From contig OX243811.1 of the NCBI GenBank assembly GCA_945859605.1, positions 66,742,395 through 66,806,394 on the forward strand: a stretch of DNA of 64,000 nucleotides. Reading direction: 5' to 3'. The notes under the pieces were generated by a model. That model did not search any database, had not been told where the DNA came from, and worked only from the letters and a program-made list of their open reading frames with translations. The position numbers were made by a program, and so were the translations under genes. Origin of the DNA: Lumbricus rubellus (lineage: Eukaryota > Annelida > Clitellata > Crassiclitellata > Lumbricidae). Positions 21,393 through 29,799 of the stretch are shown here, one piece after another. Position 1 is the first letter of the stretch, and each line of letters starts with the position of its first letter.

Positions 21393-22037
21393 ATGAGCGC
21401 TTACGCTAAGGTCAAAGTTAATATTTCTGAAGGGCAAAAAGAGAAGATTAAGCGAGCTGTTCAAGTAGGAACTGGAGTGAGTATAAGACTTTCTCATGGA
21501 GACATAACTGGTGAGCATGTGTTAGCTCTAAACCAGAGGCAAATTAACAAGTTAACTAAAGCGTATCAGAATGGAACTGGTGTGACAATTAAAATGGGTA
21601 AAAAGCAATTAGAAGACAATGCGAGAGTCGAAGGCGGATTTATTGGCGCTATTCTACCGTTCTTAGCAACAGCCGGAAAGTTTCTTCTGTCTAGTGTTCT
21701 TCCGAGTTTAGCCACAGGAGCCTTAACAGGATTGGGTTCTGCAGCTGGTTCCAAAATTGTCGATAAAATTAGTGGATCTTCGATCTCACACCCGATAAGT
21801 GGATCTTCGATCTCACAAAGTGGATCTGGCGTGCTCTACGTTAAGAAAGGAGGATCATGCTGTAAGATAAGACCTGCTGGGGAAGGTCTTTTTCTATCTC
21901 CGTGGAAAAAGGGTAGTTCGATATCGGGTTCTGGTCTGTTTATGAAAAGAGGAACAGGATATATCAGCGGTGAAGGTCTTATCTTGGGACCCAATTCGCC
22001 ATTTAAAAATATTCCTATTCTTGGAATGTTACTTTAA
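21393..22037 (+). CDS. Gly-rich hydrophobic virion protein (adenovirus pX-like candidate)
   Basis: The 214-residue protein has a basic N-terminal domain with two TGV-containing repeats (near 28-30 and 62-65). A long hydrophobic Gly/Ala segment follows at about 82-122 (FIGAILPFLATAGKFLL and on), then a Ser/Gly-rich C-terminus. The repeated ISGSSIS is encoded by a 20-bp DNA repeat that recurs outside the gene at 25595-25635. Similar hydrophobic proteins in Polintons and adintoviruses have been compared to adenovirus pX; the role is uncertain. The start is the ATG after TTTAATATAAG. Confidence 0.6.
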   Translation: MSAYAKVKVNISEGQKEKIKRAVQVGTGVSIRLSHGDITGEHVLALNQRQINKLTKAYQNGTGVTIKMGKKQLEDNARVEGGFIGAILPFLATAGKFLLSSVLPSLATGALTGLGSAAGSKIVDKISGSSISHPISGSSISQSGSGVLYVKKGGSCCKIRPAGEGLFLSPWKKGSSISGSGLFMKRGTGYISGEGLILGPNSPFKNIPILGMLL

Positions 22038-22053
22038 ACAATCTCTTATATAA

Positions 22054-22440
22054 ATGTCTGGATACGGTCACCCAATACACAAATTTATCACCAAACGGAA
22101 GCCTCGTGTGAGTCCGATAATTTGGATGCCTAAAGTGGTCACTCACGCTCCTGCAAGACAACGAGCAGGCGATAGATATGAGATTTTTGCTCAGCAAGCG
22201 ATAACGATTGAACCAAAGACAAATATTACAGTAGAAGTAGGCCTTGGAGTCCGAATGACCAGTGGAATGTGTCTAGTCTCTCTTAGACAGAAGTTGAAAC
22301 AACTCAGACTGAGTCTTCAAGATGGTACTGTCCTAGAGGACGCAGAGGATATAATAATTACAATACAAAACAACTCAGATTCACCAGTTACTATAAATGA
22401 AAAAGACTCCACATGTTATGTTAATTACTACGATGCATAA
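22054..22440 (+). CDS. dUTPase-fold protein lacking catalytic motifs
   Basis: Residues about 42-127 follow the trimeric dUTPase pattern: AITIEPKTNITVEVGLGV, then MTSGMCLVSL, GTVLEDAEDIIITIQN and SDSPVTINEKDS. The beta-strand spacing and the N-x-SD-P-x-T-I turn fit well. The catalytic Asp of the DLxA motif, the Ser of the PRSG motif and the Asp/Tyr of motif III are not visible. A structural or cement role is therefore more likely than dUTP hydrolysis; that is inference. The 128-residue length is near the family norm. The start follows CTTATATAAATG, 16 bases after the preceding stop. Confidence 0.62.
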   Translation: MSGYGHPIHKFITKRKPRVSPIIWMPKVVTHAPARQRAGDRYEIFAQQAITIEPKTNITVEVGLGVRMTSGMCLVSLRQKLKQLRLSLQDGTVLEDAEDIIITIQNNSDSPVTINEKDSTCYVNYYDA

Positions 22441-22505
22441 ATTGTACGTTTTACGTTTACGTTTTACGTTTACGTTTTACGTTTACGTTTTACGTTACGT
22501 TTTAA
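22441..22505. repeat. 12-bp TTTACGTTTACG-type tandem array between two genes
   Basis: The motif ACGTTTTACGTTT repeats about five times between the stop at 22440 and the next gene. It directly precedes the TATAATAAAAAATG leader. Confidence 0.85.
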
Positions 22506-22520
22506 ACATTATAATAAAAA

Positions 22521-22733
22521 ATGTCGCTACTGAAAATTAGCGATCCTGCAAAAAGAGATTTTATTATCGAAGAGTTTTTAAAAACGAAAAAAAATATTAA
22601 ACAAAACTTTCTCTCAGAGAGAATAGACGATCTTGGACTTCAACGAGAATTAACGAAAATCTACAAACCAATAGTCGACTCTCAATCAGCAATTTCAAAA
22701 GAACAAAACGCTTTGCTGTCGACAATAGCCTAA
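22521..22733 (+). pseudogene. N-terminal part of a conserved Polinton protein, frame broken
   Basis: The 70-residue frame is charged and probably helical (MSLLKISDPAKRDFIIEEF and on), and ends TIA-stop. The continuing frame (22721-23425) is shifted by -1 and has no ATG near its start. Together they look like one gene of about 300 codons that has lost a single base near 22720-22733. A programmed shift at the A8 run at 22587-22594 is excluded, because the -1 frame has a TAA at 22598-22600. The function is unknown. Confidence 0.7.
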
Positions 22734-23425
22734 AGGATAATTCTGCAGCAACATCACTTGCTCTAAAAGCACTTCCAGATTCGTTGAAAACTATTCAATT
22801 TCCCCAGTATCCGTCTATAGAGGCGTACGATGACGCTGACCCATTAGAAGACATTAGAAGGTTAGAATTAGGAAATATTGCAGTTGAATACCTTAAAAAA
22901 TATGCTTCTGATAAAAGACTTGTGGATACAACATTCGGATTAAGATCAAGAGATGGAAAATTCTACATCGGTGACAGCGAAGCCTCAATACAAGGAAATG
23001 ATATTACAGTTGGAACCACAACTTATCAAGGAACTCCAGGACTTTGGGAATTGTTAACGTTGGCTAGTCCAAACAGTTCAATTTATGATAATCGTGATCT
23101 CGAAGAATACGCCGAGATTCTAACTAAAACGAATGCCATGAGTCAGCCAAATAAACCAAACAAACCTAAATCGTCTAGAAGTGTAAAATATAAACAGATA
23201 ATAAAACCCATATGGGACGATTACATGAAGTTAAGAGGTAAAACAGGAAGCGGAATAATTACCATTCCTTCAGATCCTAACGAATTAGTAAAACAATTAG
23301 AGTTGCGAATATATAGCTACAAAGCGGGAAATACAGGAGTAAGAAATGAAATTGTAGGTATGACTGACGAGTTACTAAGACAAGGAGTGATATCCAAAGA
23401 TGAATATAAAAAATTGATGATCTAA
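22721..23425 (+). pseudogene. Main part of the conserved Polinton protein of unknown function
   Basis: The frame includes AATSLALKALPDSL, then IQFPQYP, RLVDTTFGLR, GKFYIGDS, GTPGLWELL and KQIIKPIWDDYM. The TTFGxR...FYIG...GTPGLWEL series recurs in proteins of many invertebrate Polintons that I recall, without known function. The frame is open from about 22601 and lacks a credible own start, so it belongs with 22521-22733. It ends with a stop that is itself part of a short tandem repeat (23407-23541). Confidence 0.72.
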
Positions 23426-23541
23426 TTTAAAAATTGATGATCTAATTAAAAATTGATGATCTAATTAAAAATTGATGATCTAATTTAAAAATTGATGATC
23501 TAATTAAAAATTGATGATCTAATTTAAAAATTGATGATATA
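23407..23541. repeat. 18-20-bp array copied from the end of the preceding gene
   Basis: AAAAATTGATGATCTAATT is repeated about seven times. The first copy encodes the last residues and stop of the upstream gene (KKLMI-stop). The array fills the whole space to the next ATG. Confidence 0.9.
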
Positions 23542-23544
23542 GAA

Positions 23545-23898
23545 ATGCTGGTCGTTGCGAGAAGAAGTTATAAAAAAGTACACGTTGTCGGTGGAGCAGG
23601 AATATTCGATTCCATTGCAGGATTTCTCAAGAGGCTACTGACATCGAATGCAGCCAAACAAATTGCGAGCACAGCCGTCAAAGAGATTGGGAGTGTTGCT
23701 AAGGATAAGGCGATCGACGTTGGAAAACGATTACTCAATAAGATACTCCCACCAACCACCGTTCAGCAGCCTATAACTCAGGAAACTAAAGTCATTCTAG
23801 CTAGATTACTAGGATCGAATCCGCAAATGACGGGAGGAGCTATTAGAATTCAAGATCTCGTAAAACGCTTAAACGGAGGTGGTTTGAAAATGGCTTAA
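23545..23898 (+). CDS. Small basic protein, possible virion core or membrane-active protein
   Basis: The 117-residue protein starts at the ATG directly after the 18-20-bp array. A Gly-flanked amphipathic stretch (VGGAGIFDSIAGFLKRLL, about 15-32) is followed by an Ala/Lys helix with GSVAKDKAIDVGKRLL. The C-terminus ends LVKRLNGGGLK. The composition (Lys/Arg-rich, Gly-Gly turns) recalls adenovirus minor core and membrane-lytic proteins, but I see no decisive motif. It lies just before the major capsid gene. Confidence 0.5.
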   Translation: MLVVARRSYKKVHVVGGAGIFDSIAGFLKRLLTSNAAKQIASTAVKEIGSVAKDKAIDVGKRLLNKILPPTTVQQPITQETKVILARLLGSNPQMTGGAIRIQDLVKRLNGGGLKMA

Positions 23899-23922
23899 AC
23901 ATATTTTCTTATTTAAAAATAT

Positions 23923-25233
23923 ATGTATAATAAAATGCAATCCGATATTCTAAGATTCACAGAGCAACCATTGATCGATGAAGGTATCGAGCGATACGAA
24001 TGGCATGAGTACGAACCTGTAGCGAGAACTAACCTTAACAGTTCTGGTGAAATAAGAATAAATATTGAATTACAAGACTTATACAGTCACCCAGCAGAAT
24101 CATATCTGCAATTCGAAGGAAGACTAATTAAAGCCGATGACACCGCATACGTTAATGCCGATTTAGTTGCTCTCACGAATAATGGGCTTATGTATCTATT
24201 CAGTCAAATATCCTATCAGTTATCTAATCAAGAAATCGAAACGCTATTTCATCCGGGTCAAGCTACAACGATGCTCGGTTTACTTACGTATCCAAACGAT
24301 TTTCAGCTGACTCAAGGCTTAAATCAGCTGTGGTATAAAGACACTGGAGCGACTGCTGTTATTGCGGACAACCCCGGATTTGCCACTAGGCAAAGCTTTC
24401 TCATTCAGAAACCAAACACTAAAGGAATGTTCAGCTTTATTGTTCCGTTGAAGCATATTTTCGGGTTTTGCGATGATTACGACAAGATTATTTACGGCTT
24501 TAAACAGACGCTGACTTTAGTTCGTAAAGCGGACGATGATGCCATATTCCGAGGTAACGCTGCAGCTGCTGGAAAAGTTGCGATAAACAAAATTTCATGG
24601 TTTATTCCACACGTTATTCCTTCCGATATGGAACGAATGCAGTTGTATAAGACGATTGAATCGAAATTAACGTTGCCAGTTGCGTATAGAGCTCGTCAAT
24701 GCGACACAATAACGGTTCCTCAGTCGACAAGTTTCAGTTGGCGTCTTAGCGTAAAAACATCACCTGAGAAACCCAGATATATCATCGTAGGATTTCAGAC
24801 GGACCGTAGCGGTAATCAGGAAAGTAATCCGTCGCTATTTAATCACTGCGATCTCAAGAACATATATGTGATGATGAATCAAGAAAGATATCCAGCTGTC
24901 GATCATAACCTGTCGTTTCCTAATCAACAATTCTCCAGAGCGTACAGAGACGCGTCCTCCTTTAGTCAAAAATTCTATGGTATGGATAAGTTGATTACCC
25001 AAAGCAATATAACACCTATAGATTATAAAGAATTATATCCGTTGTTCGTGTTCGATGTAAGCAAACAATCCGAGCGTTTGAAATCTTCAGTCGTTGATAT
25101 TCAGATTAAGGCTCTTTTCAATGCAGCAGTGCCAGCCGATACCGAAGCGTATGCTGTCGTAATTTCAGATAGGTTGCTGCAGTTCCAATCGGATGGGCAG
25201 AAAATGAGTGTAGTGTACGGAAAATTGATTTAA
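23923..25233 (+). CDS. Major capsid protein, double jelly roll
   Basis: The 436-residue protein resembles the Polinton/adintovirus major capsid protein, whose two jelly rolls form pseudo-hexameric capsomers. Features that fit are the start with EYEPVARTNLNSSGEIRINI, a central FIVPLKHIFGFCDDYDKIIY block and the end with VFDVSKQSERLKSSVVDIQI followed by a last jelly-roll strand. It sits between the small basic protein and a SAP-like protein. The frame is intact and full length. Two ATGs (codons 1 and 5) are possible; the leader TATGTATAATAAAATG slightly favours the second. Confidence 0.88.
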   Translation: MYNKMQSDILRFTEQPLIDEGIERYEWHEYEPVARTNLNSSGEIRINIELQDLYSHPAESYLQFEGRLIKADDTAYVNADLVALTNNGLMYLFSQISYQLSNQEIETLFHPGQATTMLGLLTYPNDFQLTQGLNQLWYKDTGATAVIADNPGFATRQSFLIQKPNTKGMFSFIVPLKHIFGFCDDYDKIIYGFKQTLTLVRKADDDAIFRGNAAAAGKVAINKISWFIPHVIPSDMERMQLYKTIESKLTLPVAYRARQCDTITVPQSTSFSWRLSVKTSPEKPRYIIVGFQTDRSGNQESNPSLFNHCDLKNIYVMMNQERYPAVDHNLSFPNQQFSRAYRDASSFSQKFYGMDKLITQSNITPIDYKELYPLFVFDVSKQSERLKSSVVDIQIKALFNAAVPADTEAYAVVISDRLLQFQSDGQKMSVVYGKLI

Positions 25234-25249
25234 AGAATACTTATATATT

Positions 25250-25579
25250 ATGAAGCTACCAGAGCTTAGAATGTTAGCCAAGCATCACGATGTTACAGGC
25301 ACTTCGCATCTCAACAAACCTCAAATGATAGCTGTACTGATTGAAAAGAATATTCTTCCGACGGACTACAAGTCTGTGTCATATCGACATGACACGCTGG
25401 GTAGTATCAGGAAACAACCGAGAAGAGTAGATATTATAGATCGAGAGACTGGCGTTGTTACCTCGTATCCATCGATGTATAAAGCTGCTAAGGCGTATGG
25501 TCAAAGTGCTGGTATAATAGCTTATCATAACGGAAATGTCTGGAGAGATAGATATGAAATTAAAGTGTATGAGAGATAA
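25250..25579 (+). CDS. SAP/Rho-N-like plus NUMOD-like small DNA-binding protein
   Basis: Residues 1-36 (KLPELRMLAKHHDV and on to LNKPQMIAVLIEKN) follow the SAP or Rho-N helix-extended-helix pattern. Residues about 70-105, with TSYPSMYKAAKAYG then AYHNGNVWRDRYEI, resemble a NUMOD-type helix-turn-helix found beside homing endonucleases. No nuclease motif is present. A role in DNA binding is inferred. It lies 16 bp after the capsid gene and before polymerase B. Confidence 0.55.
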   Translation: MKLPELRMLAKHHDVTGTSHLNKPQMIAVLIEKNILPTDYKSVSYRHDTLGSIRKQPRRVDIIDRETGVVTSYPSMYKAAKAYGQSAGIIAYHNGNVWRDRYEIKVYER

Positions 25580-25594
25580 AAATGACATGAAATT

Positions 25595-25635
25595 AGTGGA
25601 TCTTCGATCTCACAGATAAGTGGATCTTCGATCTC
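25595..25635. repeat. 20-bp repeat shared with the Gly-rich virion gene
   Basis: AGTGGATCTTCGATCTCACA occurs at 25595 and, shortened to 17 bp, at 25619. Two identical 20-bp copies are inside the coding region at 21771 and 21798. In both places the copies lie about 25 bp apart, so a block of roughly 45 bp was probably copied. Confidence 0.88.
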
Positions 25636-25668
25636 TCATGTTTTAATATTTTTGCGTGGTAAGATAAA

Positions 25669-28600
25669 ATGGATTTAAAGAAAAGTAGTTTAAGAAACAT
25701 GAACCATGTCGAACACTTGCTCGACTCGCCGGTTCCTGACATTAAGATTCCTACGCTTACACCCACACCTGGTAAATACAAACCAGTAGCGCCTAAGAGA
25801 AAATACAAAAATAGGGTTAGAGCTAAATTAAATGATTTTGCGGATTGGTTACTTAGTTATGTACCTGAACGAGATAATAAAGCAGTTAATGAAAAACTGG
25901 AATCATTGAAGTTAACTGTTTCCAGGATATTTGATAAACATAAAATTCGAGAAACAGCGTCAGCTATTAAAGGATTCACCAAGCAATATAGAATAGATGG
26001 AATTAATGGAATGGATGCCTCGTCGTTTCTTGATTTCGTCAGACCGCAGGTAGTTAATCTGTTGTCGAGTAATCGCCAGACAAAGACTAATTTAGTTCTT
26101 ACTTGTACTATGGAACGAGTAGATATGAAATCTGGAATAGTGACTTCTGAGGATATACCATTCGTTTCCAGGGCAGAAGTTATTTTAGAAGCAACCGACT
26201 TGAATGAAATATACAGCAGAAAAAAAGATAAAATCATGGAGTCTATTGCTAGTTTTCAGATGCAAGGAAGTAATTGGAGATTTAAAGCTGTTGTAAAATT
26301 AGATATAAATACGGTAAAATATACACCCTTGAGAGGTAGTTCTTACATTCCACTTCCCGACTTTTTAGCTAATAAAAAGGCTATTATAAATATGAAAAAC
26401 CACGACGAAGAATGCTTCAAATGGTGTATCACTAGAGCTTTGAATCCGGTGGATGTCCATCCGGAAAAAATAACGAAAGCTTTGACAGAACAATCGAAAA
26501 AACTTAATTGGAGTGGCATTGAGTTTCCAGTTGCTGCTGATGCTAATGTGATAGGTAAATTCGAGAGAAATAACAATATTAATGTTAATGTATTCGGTTT
26601 TGAAAAACATGTCTACCCGCTTTATCTGTCTAAGTGTGAAAGTAGTATTTGTGTAGATCTATTGCTTATTTCCAACGGAGAAAGGAAACATTATTGCTGG
26701 ATCAAGAATTTTAACAGATTGATGAGATTTCGGACTAATTCGATGTATTATTGTAAAAGGTGTATGAATGGTTTCACAACGCCAGGAGCGCTTAACAACC
26801 ATAATGAGTACTGCTCTCAACATAACGCACAAAAAATAGAAATGCCAGAACCAGGAACTACGTTAAGTTTTAAAAATTATAACAATTCTATGAGGGTTCC
26901 GTTTATAGTCTACGCAGATTTTGAGTCTTTTGTAAAACCGATCGATACATGCCAACCAAATCCAGAGTTGTCGTACACTAATAAATATCAAAAGCATATT
27001 CCTAGCTCCTTTTGTTACCACATAAAATGTTTCGACGATAGTGTATATTCTCAAGATCCTGTGACGTTTACGGCTGAAAGCGAAGATGATGATGTTGGTC
27101 AAATATTTGTAGATAAACTAGAAGAGAATATAAAACAAATATATAATCAATTTAAATTCCCTAAGAAGATGATATTTACAGAAGAGGACAAGAAGTGTTT
27201 TGATGGAGCTACTATATGCCATATCTGTGAAAAACCGTTGGGCGAAGACCGAGTGAGAGATCACTGTCATCTTAGCGGTAAATTTAGAGGGGCTGCTCAT
27301 AACATTTGTAATGTAAACTATAAAGTCCCCAAGTTTTTCCCTGTAGTGTTTCATAATCTTTCCGGGTACGATTGTCATCTGTTCATTAAGAAACTGAGAG
27401 GTAATAATGGAGAGAAAATTAATTGCATACCTAATAACGAGGAAAAGTATATATCTTTTAGCAGAGAGGTCGTTGTTGATAAGTTTGTAAATAAAGAGGG
27501 AAAAGAGATTACCGTCAAGCGACAACTGCGTTTTATCGACAGTTTTAAATTTATGGCTTCTAGTCTTGATGCTTTATCGAGGAACCTAAGCAAAGACCAG
27601 TGTAAAAATATTGGGAAACGATATACTGGAAAGAAGCTCGATCTTTTGCTGAGAAAAGGCATATATCCTTATGACTACGTCGATTCATTTACTACCTTTA
27701 ATGAAACCGAACTACCACCAAAATCCGCATTCTATTCTAAGCTAAATGATTCGAATATTAGCGATGAAGACTACGAGCATGCAAAAACGGTATGGAAGGA
27801 ATTTGGATGCAAAACATTCAGAGAATATCACGATTTATACAACGTTTCGGATGTTCTGTTACTTGCCGATGTTTTCGAAAACTTTAGAGATGTGTGTATG
27901 AAGAACTATACGCTTGACCCTGCATGGTATTTTACATCTCCTGGTTTAGCTTGGGATGCCGCTTTAAAATTGACAGGCGTGAAATTGGAGTTATTGAATG
28001 ATTATGATATGATTCTGATGCTTAGGCAAGGGATGAGAGGAGGAGTGAGCACAATATCAAATCGTTACGGGAAAGCGAATAATAAATATATGAGCGATTT
28101 CAATAGTAACGAAAATTCTACATTTATTACTTACCTGGATGCGAATAATCTATATGGATGGGCTATGATCAAAAATTTACCTACTCACGGGTTCAAATGG
28201 ATGAACGAAGATGAATTAAATAATTGGAGAAGTATTCCATGCATATTGGAAGTTGATTTGGAATATCCTAAAGAGTTACACGGACTGCATAACGATTTTC
28301 CGTTAGCCCCCGAAAGCATTGAGATTAACAAAGTCAAAAAGTTAATTCCAAACTTAAACCATAAAAAGAAGTATGTGCTGCATTACGATAATCTGAAGCT
28401 GTATGAGAGCTTGGGTTTGAAAATAACAAAAGTGCATAGAGGTGTACTATTCGAAGAAAGTGATTGGTTGAAAAAGTATATCGATTTAAATACAGCTCTT
28501 AGAACGAAAGCTACTAATGACTTTGAGAAAGACTTTTTCAAGTTAATGAATAACAGTGTCTTTGGAAAAACTTGTGAGAACATTGAAAATCGTGTTGATG

Positions 28601-29331
28601 TAGAGTTAGTGTGTCAAGAGGAGAGGGCTATTGAACTAGCCGCTAAACCTAATTATGAGAGATGTACTATTTTCGATGAAAATCTAATAGCCGTTCACAT
28701 GAAAAAAACTAAATTGTACTATAATAAACCTATATATCTTAGCATGTGTATATTAGACTTGAGCAAAACGTTGATGTATGAATTTCATTACAATTACATC
28801 AAGGATAAATACGGAAATAGAGCTAAATTATTATTTACCGATACAGATTCTTTGACATACGAAATTAAAACTGAAGACTTTTACTCAGATATCGCAGGCG
28901 ATATTAAGACTCGATTCGACACGAGTGAATACCCGAGAGATCATCCATCTGGTATTGAGGTTGGAGTAAATAAAAAAGTTATTGGAATGTTCAAGGATGA
29001 AGCTAGTGGGAAACAGATAAAAGAATTTATTGGACTCAGAGCAAAGTTGTATTCTTATAAGATGGCTGCTGGAGATGAGCACAAGAAATGTAAAGGTATT
29101 AAGAAGAATGTTGTCCAGAAAACTATTACTCACGAAGATTATAAAGACTGTTTATTTACTAAAAAAGAACAACAACGAACGATGAATGTTATTAGATCTT
29201 ATCATCACGATATTTATACAGAAGAAATTAATAAAGTTGCATTATCTGCAGATGACGATAAACGGGTAATAATGGAGGATGGAATTCATACTTTGGCATA
29301 TGGTCACTACTCGTTGAAAATTTTTAATTAA
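25669..29331 (+). CDS. Protein-primed family B DNA polymerase
   Basis: The 1220-residue protein replicates the element from protein-primed ends. Visible motifs are exonuclease I VYADFESF (Asp417/Glu419), motif A YLDANNLYG (Asp824), motif B NNSVFGKT (about 961-968) and motif C FTDTDSL (Asp1058/Asp1060). Two zinc-binding insertions precede or lie within the exonuclease part: CKRC (362-365) with a following His/Cys pair, and CHIC (517-520) with DHCHLSGKFRG, like recombination endonuclease VII. The latter insertion is common in Polinton polymerases. The frame is intact and of normal length. The ATG at 25669 follows GTAAGATAAAATG. Confidence 0.96.
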   Translation: MDLKKSSLRNMNHVEHLLDSPVPDIKIPTLTPTPGKYKPVAPKRKYKNRVRAKLNDFADWLLSYVPERDNKAVNEKLESLKLTVSRIFDKHKIRETASAIKGFTKQYRIDGINGMDASSFLDFVRPQVVNLLSSNRQTKTNLVLTCTMERVDMKSGIVTSEDIPFVSRAEVILEATDLNEIYSRKKDKIMESIASFQMQGSNWRFKAVVKLDINTVKYTPLRGSSYIPLPDFLANKKAIINMKNHDEECFKWCITRALNPVDVHPEKITKALTEQSKKLNWSGIEFPVAADANVIGKFERNNNINVNVFGFEKHVYPLYLSKCESSICVDLLLISNGERKHYCWIKNFNRLMRFRTNSMYYCKRCMNGFTTPGALNNHNEYCSQHNAQKIEMPEPGTTLSFKNYNNSMRVPFIVYADFESFVKPIDTCQPNPELSYTNKYQKHIPSSFCYHIKCFDDSVYSQDPVTFTAESEDDDVGQIFVDKLEENIKQIYNQFKFPKKMIFTEEDKKCFDGATICHICEKPLGEDRVRDHCHLSGKFRGAAHNICNVNYKVPKFFPVVFHNLSGYDCHLFIKKLRGNNGEKINCIPNNEEKYISFSREVVVDKFVNKEGKEITVKRQLRFIDSFKFMASSLDALSRNLSKDQCKNIGKRYTGKKLDLLLRKGIYPYDYVDSFTTFNETELPPKSAFYSKLNDSNISDEDYEHAKTVWKEFGCKTFREYHDLYNVSDVLLLADVFENFRDVCMKNYTLDPAWYFTSPGLAWDAALKLTGVKLELLNDYDMILMLRQGMRGGVSTISNRYGKANNKYMSDFNSNENSTFITYLDANNLYGWAMIKNLPTHGFKWMNEDELNNWRSIPCILEVDLEYPKELHGLHNDFPLAPESIEINKVKKLIPNLNHKKKYVLHYDNLKLYESLGLKITKVHRGVLFEESDWLKKYIDLNTALRTKATNDFEKDFFKLMNNSVFGKTCENIENRVDVELVCQEERAIELAAKPNYERCTIFDENLIAVHMKKTKLYYNKPIYLSMCILDLSKTLMYEFHYNYIKDKYGNRAKLLFTDTDSLTYEIKTEDFYSDIAGDIKTRFDTSEYPRDHPSGIEVGVNKKVIGMFKDEASGKQIKEFIGLRAKLYSYKMAAGDEHKKCKGIKKNVVQKTITHEDYKDCLFTKKEQQRTMNVIRSYHHDIYTEEINKVALSADDDKRVIMEDGIHTLAYGHYSLKIFN

Positions 29332-29347
29332 TGTTTATATTAAATAA

Positions 29348-29770
29348 ATGAGCGTCAAACAAATCGATGTTTGTGGAGTAGTGCTTCCAAATCATCCGTT
29401 AACGAATTTTGAATTATTGGATGCCGCGAAGAAGCTGAATATTCCGAATTTTAGAGGCGTTTTCGTGCGAGACGAGCTGCCGAATAAACCTAGACGGATT
29501 GAATGTGGGATATTGAATCTAGACGATTCTAAAGGAACCGGTCAGCATTGGTGCGCTTTCTTAAAGAGCGGTAATGAGAAAATATATTTCGATAGTTACG
29601 GCCTTCCTCCCCCTCTAGAACTGATAAAGTATTTACGCCGTCCAGTGTTATATAACAGCGAGCGAATACAACCCGATAACGAAGTGTTTTGTGGTCATTT
29701 GTGTTTGTATGTATTGAAGATGGTGGGTGATGGAATGAATTTCCAAGAAGTTATAAACGGCTTGCATTAA
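29348..29770 (+). CDS. Adenain-like cysteine protease (Ulp1 clan)
   Basis: The 140-residue protein should cleave capsid precursors during maturation. The catalytic residues are GQHWCAF (His67), YFDSYG (Asp82), Gln108 and VFCGHLCLY (Cys115). The Gln-to-Cys spacing of seven matches adenovirus protease. The length is slightly short but complete. The start lies in TTAAATAAATG, 16 bp after polymerase B. Confidence 0.92.
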   Translation: MSVKQIDVCGVVLPNHPLTNFELLDAAKKLNIPNFRGVFVRDELPNKPRRIECGILNLDDSKGTGQHWCAFLKSGNEKIYFDSYGLPPPLELIKYLRRPVLYNSERIQPDNEVFCGHLCLYVLKMVGDGMNFQEVINGLH

Positions 29771-29799
29771 AAATTATTATATATAGATATATATATAAA

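Noticed and set aside
22587..22594. Programmed -1 frameshift at the A8 run in the 70-codon frame
   Set aside because: The -1 frame meets a TAA at 22598-22600, so slippage here could not lead into the downstream frame.
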